From assembly GCF_023558375.1 (NCBI RefSeq), contig NZ_CP083761.1, positions 5,163,001 to 5,227,000 on the forward strand: a stretch of DNA of 64,000 bases, given 5' to 3'. The notes beneath the pieces are model-generated. The model saw only the letters and a list, made by a program, of their open reading frames with translations, did not search any database and was not told where the DNA came from. The translations under genes and the position numbers were made by a program. The DNA comes from Chroococcidiopsis sp. CCMEE 29 (GTDB lineage Bacteria; Cyanobacteriota; Cyanobacteriia; Cyanobacteriales; Chroococcidiopsidaceae). Below, piece by piece: positions 54,783-64,000 of the stretch. Within the stretch, counting starts at the first letter, position 1, and every line of letters begins with the position of its first letter.

Positions 54783-55004
54783 ATGCCTGCCCAAATAGAG
54801 CAGCCAAAGGCTAATCAACTGAGTCCGAAGCTAGAGCAACTGATTGAACAAACTCGTAGGCAGCAAGCAGATCTGCTTGCTGAAGCAGCCCAAAAGATGG
54901 CGGAAACTGCTGCTTGGTGCCTGTTTGGCACAGCTTTTACCTCCGCCGCTGCTTCATCGCGGGATTACTCAGCGTCCGTGTTTAAACTACCCGCCAAAAT
55001 TTAA
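54783..55004 (+). CDS. Small hypothetical protein, possibly C-terminally truncated
   Basis: A 73-residue ORF (MPAQIEQPKANQLSPKLEQL, IEQTRRQQADLLAEAAQKMA, CLFGTAFTSAAAS). The helical N-terminal part followed by a hydrophobic stretch looks real and cyanobacterial, but the last 15 residues run into the 3' end of the WD40 gene and probably replace a lost C-terminus. Function unknown. Confidence 0.45.
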   Translation: MPAQIEQPKANQLSPKLEQLIEQTRRQQADLLAEAAQKMAETAAWCLFGTAFTSAAASSRDYSASVFKLPAKI

Positions 55005-57318
55005 TCGTTTTATCCGCACTACCACTAACCAAAATTTGTCCATCGGGGCTAATAGCTACAGAATTAACCGCATCTAAATGCCCAGTCAAAGTATGTTTTA
55101 GTTTGGCTGTATTCAAACACCAAATTTTAATGCTGGTGTCAGCACTACCGCTGATTAAAGTTTGTCCATCTGGACTGATGGCAACAGAATTCACCTGTGC
55201 TGAATGTCCAGTTAAGGTATTTAAAGATTTACCTGTTTTGAGATGCCAAATTTTGATGCTGGTGTCAGCACTACCGCTGGTTAAAGTTTGCCCATCCGGA
55301 CTAATGGCAACGGATTTTACTTCATCTGAATGTCCTGTTAGAGTACAAAGTAATTCCCCGGTTAGCGGGTTCCATAATCTAATTTTGCTGTCACTACTAC
55401 CACTAACAAGAATACTGTTATCTGGACTAATAGCAGCAGAATTCACTGTATAGGAATGCCAAAGCGTACAAAGGCGATCGCCCTTGTGCAAATGCCAAAT
55501 TTTAATTTTGTTACTAGCACTGGCAAGAATCTGTGCATCTGGACTAATCGCAATACAGTTAACTGCCTTGTGATGCCCTAAAAGGGTGTGAATGAGATTG
55601 CCAGCTCTTAAATCCCAGACTTTAACATTACTTTTTGGGGTGTCATGGCTACCAGCGACGAGAAAATTGCCATCAGCACTAATAGCAACAGATGAAATTG
55701 CACCAGAGTCTCCTTTAAAGCTACGAATCAGTTTACCTGTTTTAAGTTGCCAGATTTTGATAGTTTTGTCGTTACTGCCACTAACTAAAGTTTGTCCATC
55801 TGGACTAATGGCAACCGAGGTAATTCGATCTGTATGCTCGGTTAAGGTTTGATCGACAGTAGCATATTCTAGCTGATCTTTGAGTTTGAGCTTGGCGATC
55901 GCACTCAAATTCCTCTCTACTTGGGTAACACTTTGACTATCTCCAAGGGCAAAAAAACATGATTTTAAATGTTTGAGATATTCTTCATCTTCTACACTCA
56001 AAGTTAATTGCATCGCCTCTAAAGGATTACTCCCTGGGGGAACGATCACTTGCCGCAATTGCAACCACTGCTCGACAGAATAGTAGACTTGTTCTTGCGA
56101 ACAAGAGCGATCGGGTAAATGAGCTAAACTTTCAGCTAGTTGCAAAGCCAAATCAGGTACCCAATAACGGCGTTCATCCTCTAAAGCCTGGTAAATTTGT
56201 TTATAACCTGTTGCGATCGCTTGCACCGCTTGGAAGTCAAGCGTATCCTTCAATAAACTCGGCAGTAACTCTGGTAGTAGTGGCGGTACGTCGTGATAAA
56301 TTAGATGATAAGCATCTGCTACCCAACCTGCCACCAAACAATGAATTGCGATCACGGAAGAGCAAAATTGTTCAAAATCCTGACGATTAACGTGATATTG
56401 CAGCGATAACTTACTAATATCAATTCCCTTGTCTTGCCAATTTTCTGCCTTTTCTAAAATTGCTAAATTAAGTATATTATCTCCAGCAATTTTATTAATA
56501 TCATCTAAGCTTTCTCCTAATAATAATAGTTCCTCTCTAAGAGTTCTCCACTCTAATGCTCTAGACTTAGCTGACTTATAGATAATTTGTTTGTAAGGTA
56601 GTCTGCAAACAGTTTTATAATAATAATTTTCTTGTCCAAATCCCCAATAAGCAATTCTAAAATTTAGATAATCTCCATTAACTTCTGACTCTAAAATCAG
56701 CATCGGCTCTGATTTTAGCATTCCAAACAAAGCCTTAATACTAGATTCACTATGAAAACGTTTACTCTCCCAGGCTCCGGCTAGAAGCTCTGTTGGTCTA
56801 ACTGGACTGTGAAGAGGGTAATGTTTGTTTAAAAACTCTCGTAATCCTTCAGCCAACATCAATTCAATATCATATTTTTCCTCATTTGCCTGAGCAAATT
56901 TATCAAACTTGATTTGAGGAGGGGCAAGAAAAATTTTTAATGGTTTGCGTCCCTTGTTAGTATGAGTTTCAAGAATTTGGGAAGGATATAGTCTTAATGG
57001 CCAGCTTTCAAGTATCTTATGAACTTCAGGCGATTTCAGTACCGTTTCTCGCTCTTTATCTGCTAATTTAAATTGCGTTTGTCTGTAATAAACTGCTAAT
57101 TGCTGTTGCAAGATTTTGGTTTGTTCAAATTCCCCTGACGATTTACTAGCTGGAATTAAGCCGCTAAAATTTTGGATGAATTCTTGAATTTCTTTGAATG
57201 ATACGTCTTTGGCTGTAGAAAGGCTGTCTACGGAGTCTTTTCGTTTTTGTACTAAAATAGCAATGACAGGGGCAAACTCTAGTACTACTTGAATTAGTAT
57301 TCTTAATCCCAGCTCCAT
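54982..57318 (-). CDS. WD40-repeat protein with N-terminal membrane segment
   Basis: About 778 residues. An N-terminal hydrophobic helix (LGLRILIQVVLEFAPVIAIL) is followed by a helical domain of about 450 residues without a recognised family, then seven WD40 repeats from about residue 490 (SVAISPDGQTLVSGSNDKTI and related, each ending IKIW or VKVW). It would form a beta propeller for protein interactions. No kinase or NTPase domain is seen. ATG 57318 is chosen; a GTG at 57330 is also in frame. Near-identical repeat units suggest recent duplication. Confidence 0.82.
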   Translation of the reverse strand: MELGLRILIQVVLEFAPVIAILVQKRKDSVDSLSTAKDVSFKEIQEFIQNFSGLIPASKSSGEFEQTKILQQQLAVYYRQTQFKLADKERETVLKSPEVHKILESWPLRLYPSQILETHTNKGRKPLKIFLAPPQIKFDKFAQANEEKYDIELMLAEGLREFLNKHYPLHSPVRPTELLAGAWESKRFHSESSIKALFGMLKSEPMLILESEVNGDYLNFRIAYWGFGQENYYYKTVCRLPYKQIIYKSAKSRALEWRTLREELLLLGESLDDINKIAGDNILNLAILEKAENWQDKGIDISKLSLQYHVNRQDFEQFCSSVIAIHCLVAGWVADAYHLIYHDVPPLLPELLPSLLKDTLDFQAVQAIATGYKQIYQALEDERRYWVPDLALQLAESLAHLPDRSCSQEQVYYSVEQWLQLRQVIVPPGSNPLEAMQLTLSVEDEEYLKHLKSCFFALGDSQSVTQVERNLSAIAKLKLKDQLEYATVDQTLTEHTDRITSVAISPDGQTLVSGSNDKTIKIWQLKTGKLIRSFKGDSGAISSVAISADGNFLVAGSHDTPKSNVKVWDLRAGNLIHTLLGHHKAVNCIAISPDAQILASASNKIKIWHLHKGDRLCTLWHSYTVNSAAISPDNSILVSGSSDSKIRLWNPLTGELLCTLTGHSDEVKSVAISPDGQTLTSGSADTSIKIWHLKTGKSLNTLTGHSAQVNSVAISPDGQTLISGSADTSIKIWCLNTAKLKHTLTGHLDAVNSVAISPDGQILVSGSADKTIKFWRVV

Positions 57319-57462
57319 AAAAATTTCCACTTAATGAATAAAACTGGTTTTGTAGAGACGTTCTATAGAACGTCAATGTCTCTTTCGACTCCCACAACTT
57401 GTCTGCGTAACATGTTCATTGCCTCAAGTCCGCTTAATGTTCGTCGAGCTGTGGGTAGTGTT

Positions 57463-57657
57463 CTAGACCTGTTGAAAGATAATCAGATTGAGTAGCCAAA
57501 CTCGAAGCGAATGATGAATAGGGCGTGTCTGCAAACTCACAAAGCGAAAATCTGCGCCGCCATCAGTAAAAAGGTTTTCAGGTACACCGTATTTATCAAG
57601 TAAATGTGTCATTCCATCAAAGATGCATCTAACCTCAGATATAAGCTTGGGCTTGAA
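57463..57657 (-). pseudogene. Integrase-core (rve) transposase remnant, TnsB-like
   Basis: The minus strand reads FKPKLISEVRCIFDGMTHLL, then DKYGVPENLFTDGGADFRFV and a stop 24 codons later. TDGG-DFR after YG-PE is the region of the second catalytic Asp in TnsB/Mu-type transposases of cyanobacteria (YTDGGKDFRS-type). About 65 residues remain. The rest of the 57319-57775 gap has no gene. Confidence 0.5.
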
Positions 57658-57775
57658 GATTTTTGCTAGTTTGTACTATCTGTTTTACCTGATACTTAAG
57701 TAGTTAGCACTATATAGGGGTTAAACCCAAGTTAAAGATAATCAGCTTTGCTAGTACATTCTTAATAGAAAATTT

Positions 57776-59836
57776 ATGGCAGATTTTGGGCTGAACCTGG
57801 AAACCTGGTGGCAAGCACTGAGGCAACTGTTGACACCTTCAGTGTTCTCTGGTCCCATTACCGATCCTGTACCAGTTTTCCTAATCATTATGGCAATTAT
57901 GCTAGTGGCACCGCTGTTATTTGAGCGGTTTAAGCTACCAGGCATTGTCGGCTTAATCCTCGCTGGAGTGGTTGTGGGACCCAATGGATTAGGCATGCTA
58001 GAGCGAGATAGTACCATTATTCTGCTCGGGACAGTAGGCTTGCTCTTTCTCATGTTCATGGCGGGACTAGAGACTAGTCTCGACGATCTGAAATACAACG
58101 CCGATAAAGCAACGATTTTTGGGCTAGCCACTTTTGCTCTACCAATGGTAATCGGTACAGCCGCTATGCTGCTGTTGGGATATGGTTGGTTAGCTGCCAT
58201 TTTGGTAGCTTCTTGTTTTGCCTCCCATACGTTGTTAGCACTGCCAATCGTTACCAAGCTGGGAATTATGAGGATGCCAGCAGTAACTGTTACCTTGGGA
58301 GCCACTTTAATTACCAATGTGTTAGCACTGCTGGTGTTAGCCATTGTAGTACGAGCGCACCAAGGTAGCCTTACTCTAGGTTTTTGGTTATTTCTGATTC
58401 CAGCTTTGACAATTTATACCTGGGGTACTTTATGGGGTGTGCCTAAAGTCGGTCGTTGGTTCTTCCGGCGTTTTGGTCATGACGAAGGGGCAGAGTTTAC
58501 ATTTGTAGTCGCTACTTTGTTTGTCGTGTCCTATGCTGCCGAGTTAATTGACATTGAACCGATTATTGGTGCCTTTTTAGCTGGGATTGCGATTACCCAG
58601 CTGATCCCCCAACTCAGTCCCTTGATGAATCGGATTCAGTTTGTTGGCAATACATTGTTTGTGCCATTTTTTCTGATTTCAGTGGGGATGTTGATTAATC
58701 CTCGGCTAGTGCTGAGTGAACCAAGATCCCTGTTAGTGGCAGGGGTGATGATTGCAGCGGAAATAGTTAGTAAGTTGCTCGCAGCTTGGGGTCCTGGCAA
58801 ACTGTTTGGTTTCCAGTTCCCCAGCGTGATGGTGATGTTTGGTCTTTCCGTCGCCCAAGCAGCATCAACATTGGCGGCAATTACGGTAGCTTACCAAATT
58901 CAACTGGTCGATCAATTGACGGTCAATGGCATTATTGCCATGATTCTGTTTACTTGTATTGCTTCGCCTTGGATTACAGCCCGTTGGGGTCAAGGGATGA
59001 AGTCAGAGGTGGCAACTCCAGAAAGTGGTCCACAACAAAGTTTGGGTGATCGCATTTTAGTCCCCGTTGCTAACCCCAATACAGAAGATAATTTGCTGCA
59101 ACTTGCCCTGATTTTGGCAAAAACAAAACAAGGCACCCTATTACCGTTACATATCTTGTCAGACAGGCAGGGACCGATCTCAGCAACAGCAAAGATGCAG
59201 CAAAACCAGTTGCTAGCGGCAGCAGAAATGATTGCTCATGCTACTGTCACCGCAGTTGAGCCAATTGGTAGAGTGGATGACTCGGTAGATAAGGGAATTT
59301 TACGAGCCGCGCAAGAGCGCAATGCTAATTTGATCGTTTGTGGTTGGAAAGGTTACTCCACCTATCGGGAGAACTTCTTCGGTAATGTGATTGATAATGT
59401 GGTGCGCCGAGCAACTGTGCCGGTATTAATCGCCCGCTTTGCTAATCCGATTGAGAATACGCACCGAGTATTTTTAGCGTTTACTGACAGCGAAACATCC
59501 TTTGCAGCGTTTGAACCCACAGTCGGACTGGCACAAACCCTGGCAATGGAACTCAAGGCAACAATGCAACTGCTGCAGGTACAACAGAAGAATTCCCGAC
59601 GTCCCTCTCTCGATTTGGAAGCAGTAGGATTGAGTTCGGATGTGGCAATTCAGCGTGTGCGGGGCAACTTTGTTGGCAAAGTCTCGAAAATGTTGAACCC
59701 CGATGATTTACTGATATTAACTGCTGGGACGCATCCAGAGCGATTAGGGATGCCAGCTTTGGGCGTTGAACCCGAGGCGATCGCCCGCACTCACACAGAT
59801 ATTTCTATGCTTGTTGTTCACTTTCCGCGCCAGTAA
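57776..59836 (+). CDS. Kef/CPA2-type cation:proton antiporter with C-terminal USP domains
   Basis: A 686-residue protein. Residues about 35-400 form a 12-helix CPA2 antiporter (LLFERFKLPGIVGLILAGVV at the start, LLFLMFMAGLETSLDDLKYN, the acidic transport region, FFLISVGMLINPRLVL). Residues about 425-686 contain two universal-stress-protein-like domains (GDRILVPVANPNTEDNLLQL, NAVLIVCGWKG-type loop). It probably exchanges Na or K for protons at the inner or thylakoid membrane. ATG at 57776. Confidence 0.9.
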   Translation: MADFGLNLETWWQALRQLLTPSVFSGPITDPVPVFLIIMAIMLVAPLLFERFKLPGIVGLILAGVVVGPNGLGMLERDSTIILLGTVGLLFLMFMAGLETSLDDLKYNADKATIFGLATFALPMVIGTAAMLLLGYGWLAAILVASCFASHTLLALPIVTKLGIMRMPAVTVTLGATLITNVLALLVLAIVVRAHQGSLTLGFWLFLIPALTIYTWGTLWGVPKVGRWFFRRFGHDEGAEFTFVVATLFVVSYAAELIDIEPIIGAFLAGIAITQLIPQLSPLMNRIQFVGNTLFVPFFLISVGMLINPRLVLSEPRSLLVAGVMIAAEIVSKLLAAWGPGKLFGFQFPSVMVMFGLSVAQAASTLAAITVAYQIQLVDQLTVNGIIAMILFTCIASPWITARWGQGMKSEVATPESGPQQSLGDRILVPVANPNTEDNLLQLALILAKTKQGTLLPLHILSDRQGPISATAKMQQNQLLAAAEMIAHATVTAVEPIGRVDDSVDKGILRAAQERNANLIVCGWKGYSTYRENFFGNVIDNVVRRATVPVLIARFANPIENTHRVFLAFTDSETSFAAFEPTVGLAQTLAMELKATMQLLQVQQKNSRRPSLDLEAVGLSSDVAIQRVRGNFVGKVSKMLNPDDLLILTAGTHPERLGMPALGVEPEAIARTHTDISMLVVHFPRQ

Positions 59837-59840
59837 TAGT

Positions 59841-60866
59841 TTATGAATGAGCCTTCCACTTGTCCAGAACATCATTGAATAACGCTTCTTCTATCCAAGT
59901 CTTAGCAACTACCGTCAGCGGTAGTGCCATTAATAACCCCAAAGCTCCAAAAAAGCTAGTAAAGAATATTTGAGAAGTCAGGGTGACAGCAGGTAGCAAC
60001 TCCACCTGTTTTGCCATCACGGTAGGAGTTAACCAATAGCTCTCAATGTTTTGAATCACAATATATAAAATTAAAACTGCAACTACCTTCCAGGGAGCAT
60101 CTAGTAAAGCGATCGCCATTGGTAGGACTACACTTAATGTTGGTCCAATGTTAGGAATAAAGTTGAGTAGTCCTGCTAGAACTGCATGAGCTAGCACCAA
60201 AGGTACTTGCAAAATCCATAAACCAAGCCCACTCAAAGCTGCAATAAATACCATTTCTATTAAGGCACCAATTGTCCAACTTCCCAAAGCTAATTCACAG
60301 CGCGCGAGAATTTCGTCAACACGTTTGCGGTAGAACGAGGGAAACAGCCGGATGAAGCCTTGTCGGTAGGGTAGGGGATTCAACAACAGCATGAGCGTCA
60401 CAACTAACACAAATAGCAATTGCAAAATAGCAGTAATAGAAGTAGAAAATATGTCAACAGAACGTTGTAATAACTGAGTTGCCAGTGGTTGAATTTGTTG
60501 AAGTAAACCCTCAATTCCCTGTAAATTTGGGTACCAGCCCAAAATGCGCTCCTGCAAAACGTTGAGCCAAATTTGAACTCGTGCTAGTCCGGTTGGTAGC
60601 AGCGCTATGAGTTGTCTAAACTGCTCGACGAAAGGTGGCACAATCAGCCAGAAAAAGCCAATTAAAAACCCTATTAAGATACCAAGACTTACGAAAACAG
60701 CCAAAGTGCGCTTGAGGCGTAATCGTTGGAATTGTTTCACAAGCTGATTTAATGCCGTTGCCAATACTACTGCCGTAAACAAGAGCAAAAGCAGCTGCCG
60801 AATCTGCCACAGTATGTATAGTGAAAGAACTAAAGTGATAAAGCCTATCCATTGACCAAATTTCAC
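59841..60866 (-). CDS. AI-2E/PerM family membrane protein
   Basis: A 341-residue protein with about seven or eight hydrophobic helices, the family core VPLVLAHAVLAGLLNFIPNI, GPTLSVVLPMAIALLDAPWK and IVIQNIESYWLTPTVMAKQV. Family members export small molecules or Na; role here unknown. Convergent with the antiporter, 4 bp between the stop codons. Confidence 0.9.
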   Translation of the reverse strand: MKFGQWIGFITLVLSLYILWQIRQLLLLLFTAVVLATALNQLVKQFQRLRLKRTLAVFVSLGILIGFLIGFFWLIVPPFVEQFRQLIALLPTGLARVQIWLNVLQERILGWYPNLQGIEGLLQQIQPLATQLLQRSVDIFSTSITAILQLLFVLVVTLMLLLNPLPYRQGFIRLFPSFYRKRVDEILARCELALGSWTIGALIEMVFIAALSGLGLWILQVPLVLAHAVLAGLLNFIPNIGPTLSVVLPMAIALLDAPWKVVAVLILYIVIQNIESYWLTPTVMAKQVELLPAVTLTSQIFFTSFFGALGLLMALPLTVVAKTWIEEALFNDVLDKWKAHS

Positions 60867-61050
60867 AGCCTGCTTGACTCCTAATACTTACAGTTTTTTG
60901 CTAGCTAGTTTGGGATACTTTAGTTATAAAACCTAGCAATACAGTACCACTTCCAAAATTTTCCTGTTTTACAAATAGCAAACTTTTATCCTTGCCATTA
61001 GTTGTAAAACGACTTATACCACTTTACGCTATTAATGCTATGTAGCTGAT

Positions 61051-61091
61051 CCCCCCTAAACCCCTTATTAAGGGGGTGCCAAAGGCGGGGG
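61051..61091. repeat. Dispersed C/G-rich inverted repeat
   Basis: CCCCCCTAAACCCCTTATTA then AGGGGG...GGCGGGGG: a hairpin with CCCCTT/AAGGGG arms, typical of dispersed cyanobacterial intergenic repeats. It is the only structured element seen in the 460-bp gap 60867-61326. Confidence 0.55.
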
Positions 61092-61326
61092 ATGTGCAAA
61101 AAAACAAAATAATGTTCGAATTAATTTATCAAGTGAATTTTGTAACTAATAAAAACTGGCTACTGCTGTTTTTAGTCTTAAAAACAAATGTGACCGAAAA
61201 ATGACAGGTAAGAGTTAAGAGTTCAACTTGAGCAGTGGTTTTATTTTAAAAGTTAAATACTTCTAAATTAAAGCAAAATCAGGTTAATTTTGTATATATG
61301 TAGAAGATTTTTAGATTTAAAGTTCT

Positions 61327-64000
61327 GTGTTCTGGAAAAGCTGCTCTCGACTATTAGTACTGCTTCTAGGGCTGTGGCTGATTTTTGATCTGGTTTCCCG
61401 CCTAGGAGCAGAGATGCTCTGGTTTCAAGAAGTTGGTTACTTGCGGGTATTTCTGCTCAGGCTGACAACCCAAGGGGTGTTGTGGGCGATCGCCATTGGG
61501 ATCACCACCGTCTACTTACTAGGAAACTTGGTTCTGGCGCGGCGGTGGAAGTATCCTAAACCACGGGCGCTGACAATTGATTCACCTGTACCAGTCACTC
61601 CGCGTCGAGGAGGAATCAGATTACGCTGGCTGATTCCCCTGGTGCTTGGATTGAACCTGTTGCTAGCGCTGATGCTGTATCACTACGGTCAAGTTGCGTT
61701 TAGGTACTGGCATCCTGCCTTTAATTCGCCTCATGTCCCGCCACTAATTCCAGCCTTATTTAGACCAGGGATAGTTTGGCAACTTGTGATGCAGTTGATC
61801 TCACAAAATTGGGCTGTGGGCTTAGTTGTGGGATTGGCGATCGCTCTATTAGTTTATCCCCAATCTTTGGTCACTGCGGGTGCTGTAGCAATGAGTGTCA
61901 TCCTTGGTCTAGTGCTGTCTGCAAACTGGATCAAAGTGTTGCAATATTTCCGCCCCACTGCCTTTAACAGCGCTGACCCGGTATTTGATAGAGATATCAG
62001 CTTTTATGTGTTTGCCTTACCATTTTGGGAATTATTGGAATTTTGGCTGGTGGGACTGTTTTTGTATGGTTTAATCGCTGTTAGCCTGATTTACTTGTTA
62101 TCAGGAGACAGTCTCAGCCAAGGGTGGTTTCGTGGGTTTTCACCGCAGCAGCAGCAACATTTACAGGGATTGGGAACCTGCCTGATGTTGGCTGTTGCCT
62201 TCAGCTATTGGCTCAGTCGCTACGAATTGCTGTATTCCCCCCTAGGAGCAGTTTACGGTGCTGGCTACACGGATGTTACGGTGCAACTGCCAGCCTATAC
62301 GGTGCTGTGTCTCCTGGCAGTGGCGATCGCCGGTTGGTTAGTTTGGAGCATGTTATTTTGGCTGCCCAAGGGCTCTAGCCGGAGGTTTCTATGGTTTGGT
62401 TTAGGACTTTATGTGTTGCTGGCAGTAGGTGCAGGCTCCCTTTTGCCAGTGGCAGTACAAACGTTGGTCGTACAACCCAACGAATTAGGACTGGAACAAC
62501 CCTATATTCAGCGTAATATTGCCCTGACTCGACTTGCGTTTGATTTAGAAGATATTGATGCTATCACCTTCGATCCGCAGAACCAACTAACTTACGAGGA
62601 TATTCTAGAGAATGACCTAACGATCCGTAATATTCGTCTCTGGGACCAGCGACCACTGTTAGAAACTAATCGCCAGCTGCAACAAATCCGACTCTACTAT
62701 CGGTTCCCTGATGCTGATATTGACCGCTATACTTTACAACCAGAAGTACCGGCACAAAGACCCAGTGCTCCCGAAGAACTGCCAGGAGTCGCCATTCCAG
62801 AGAATGAAGTAGAGGCAGAACGGCGACAGACACTGATTGCGGCAAGGGAGTTAGATTACGCGGCGGTGCCACAACAGGCGCAGACGTGGGTTAACCAACA
62901 TCTCATATATACTCACGGTTATGGCTTTACCCTCAGTCCAGTGAATACGGTCGCCCCTGGTGGGTTGCCAGAGTATTTTGTTAAAGATATTGGCGAAACA
63001 ACAGCAAATGATACTGCTAGCCCTCTCACTACAGCGACCGAAGCAATTCGGGCAAGTATCCCGATTGGCCAACCCCGAATTTATTACGGTGAAATTACCA
63101 ATCCCTATGTGATGACTGGAACCAGAGTCCAAGAATTGGACTACCCCAGTGGTAATGAAAATGTGTACAACGTCTATGACGGTCGGGGTGGGATTGGCAT
63201 TGCTCCTTTGTGGCGACGCTTGCTATTTGCTGCGTATTTGAAAGATTGGCAGATGGTACTGACTCAGGACTTTCTGCCACAAACAAAGCTGTTATTCCGG
63301 CGAAATATTAACCAGCGGATTCGGGCGATCGCTCCGTTCCTACAGTACGATCACGATCCTTACTTGGTGGCTGCTGATGCTGGCCCTGACGACCCGAACG
63401 ATCCCAGCAAACTATTCTGGATTGTTGATGCCTACACCACAAGTGAGCGCTATCCCTACTCTGACCCTAGCACTCAAGGAATTAACTACATCCGTAACTC
63501 CGTTAAGGTCGTGATTGATGCCTACCACGGCTCCGTTGAATTCTACATCGCCGACCCAAGCGATCCAATTATTGCCACTTTGTCAGCCATTTTCCCTGGA
63601 TTGTTCAAACCGCTGAGTGCCATGCCAGTGACTCTCCGCAGTCATATTCGCTATCCATTGGACTTCTTCGGTCTTCAGTCTGAACGATTGAGAATCTACC
63701 ACATGACGGATACCCAAGTTTTTTACAATCGGGAAGACGAGTGGAAGATCCCCACCGAAGTTTACGCCGATCGACCCCGCTTAGTAGAACCCTACTACTT
63801 GATCACCAGTTTGCCAGCTGTTCCGTTTGAAGAATTTATTCTGCTCCTCCCCTATACTCCCAGACAACGGAATAATTTAATTGCCTGGTTGGCAGCACGT
63901 TCCGATGGCGAGAACTACGGGAGGTTGTTACTCTACCAGTTTCCCAAGCAGCTATTGGTCTATGGACCTGAGCAAATTGAAGCCCGCATTAACCAAGACC
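61327..64000 (+). CDS. UPF0182 family large membrane protein, partial
   Basis: The frame from GTG 61327 (the only start after a stop at 61318) reads [20 protein letters not shown] and is open to the window edge (891 codons). It has seven hydrophobic helices in the first 370 residues, then a large soluble domain with UPF0182 signatures: [71 protein letters not shown]. Function unknown; widely conserved in cyanobacteria and actinobacteria. The C-terminus lies outside the window. Confidence 0.92.
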   Translation, partial: MFWKSCSRLLVLLLGLWLIFDLVSRLGAEMLWFQEVGYLRVFLLRLTTQGVLWAIAIGITTVYLLGNLVLARRWKYPKPRALTIDSPVPVTPRRGGIRLRWLIPLVLGLNLLLALMLYHYGQVAFRYWHPAFNSPHVPPLIPALFRPGIVWQLVMQLISQNWAVGLVVGLAIALLVYPQSLVTAGAVAMSVILGLVLSANWIKVLQYFRPTAFNSADPVFDRDISFYVFALPFWELLEFWLVGLFLYGLIAVSLIYLLSGDSLSQGWFRGFSPQQQQHLQGLGTCLMLAVAFSYWLSRYELLYSPLGAVYGAGYTDVTVQLPAYTVLCLLAVAIAGWLVWSMLFWLPKGSSRRFLWFGLGLYVLLAVGAGSLLPVAVQTLVVQPNELGLEQPYIQRNIALTRLAFDLEDIDAITFDPQNQLTYEDILENDLTIRNIRLWDQRPLLETNRQLQQIRLYYRFPDADIDRYTLQPEVPAQRPSAPEELPGVAIPENEVEAERRQTLIAARELDYAAVPQQAQTWVNQHLIYTHGYGFTLSPVNTVAPGGLPEYFVKDIGETTANDTASPLTTATEAIRASIPIGQPRIYYGEITNPYVMTGTRVQELDYPSGNENVYNVYDGRGGIGIAPLWRRLLFAAYLKDWQMVLTQDFLPQTKLLFRRNINQRIRAIAPFLQYDHDPYLVAADAGPDDPNDPSKLFWIVDAYTTSERYPYSDPSTQGINYIRNSVKVVIDAYHGSVEFYIADPSDPIIATLSAIFPGLFKPLSAMPVTLRSHIRYPLDFFGLQSERLRIYHMTDTQVFYNREDEWKIPTEVYADRPRLVEPYYLITSLPAVPFEEFILLLPYTPRQRNNLIAWLAARSDGENYGRLLLYQFPKQLLVYGPEQIEARINQD

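Noticed and set aside
57663-57775. Right-hand CAST end upstream of the antiporter gene
   Set aside because: I searched for TGTCA/TGACA arrays here and saw none comparable to those at 45724-45790.

Overview
The window is a cyanobacterial chromosome segment. Evidence: many HIP1 octamers (GCGATCGC), cyanobacterial conserved neighbours (DUF751/Ycf33-like gene next to rbfA, UPF0182 protein, SepF-like protein, two membrane M50 proteases), heptamer repeats of the AATCCAA/AAATCTA type, and several cyanobacterial transposon families. The repeat content and accessory load fit a large-genome filamentous or Chroococcidiopsis-like lineage, but the species cannot be fixed from sequence reading alone.

Layout. 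1-7.4 kb is core: surE (partial), pheS, a three-gene DrrAB-type ABC exporter and topA. 7.4-11.6 kb holds a TnpB-damaged DUF29 gene, a quinone oxidoreductase-like gene, an HtrA protease, an HxlR regulator and another DUF29 gene. 11.6-26.8 kb is an accessory island. It contains a complete pPIWI-RE three-gene operon (REase-like protein with a MerR-like HTH, DinG-type helicase, pPIWI-RE protein) whose helicase is split by an IS630-family element at a perfect TA duplication. Next comes a 2.57-kb transposon (19-bp inverted ends, 5-bp target duplication) carrying an ArsR regulator and a cation-efflux gene, and then a glutaminase gene cut by an IS200/IS605-type TnpB element. 26.8-34.3 kb is an iron-siderophore uptake/export operon with an AraC/PchR-type regulator; its TonB-dependent receptor is frameshifted. 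34.3-45.5 kb is mostly core or conserved (M50 proteases, SepF-like, MarR, metallophosphoesterase, Dam-type methylase, DUF751, rbfA, GH3 hexosaminidase), plus a broken PIN toxin running into an ACT-domain protein.

45.6-52.6 kb is a second accessory region beginning at tRNA-Val(UAC). It starts with a transposon-end-like array of TGTCA/TGACA motifs 8 nt after the tRNA, then an N-terminal fragment of Cas12k and a divergent CvkR-type MerR regulator, i.e. the remains of a type V-K CRISPR-associated transposon (CAST). Beyond lie a frameshifted orphan hsdM, two near-duplicate DUF29 genes and a composite ISKra4-type structure with 106-bp inverted arms. That structure encloses two identical 36-bp CRISPR-type repeats separated by a strikingly GC-rich, actinobacterial-looking alpha/beta hydrolase gene. 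An IS1595-type pseudogene follows. 52.7-64 kb has phoD with a candidate Pho box, a WD40 protein, a small rve-transposase (TnsB-like) remnant, a Kef-type antiporter, an AI-2E/PerM family protein and a partial UPF0182 gene.

The most interesting systems are the pPIWI-RE operon with its own candidate palindromic operator, the decayed V-K CAST at tRNA-Val, the metal-resistance transposon, and the CRISPR-repeat-flanked foreign gene. Several genes carry single-base frameshifts (siderophore receptor, hsdM, PIN toxin, IS1595 transposase). These could be real decay or draft-sequence errors.
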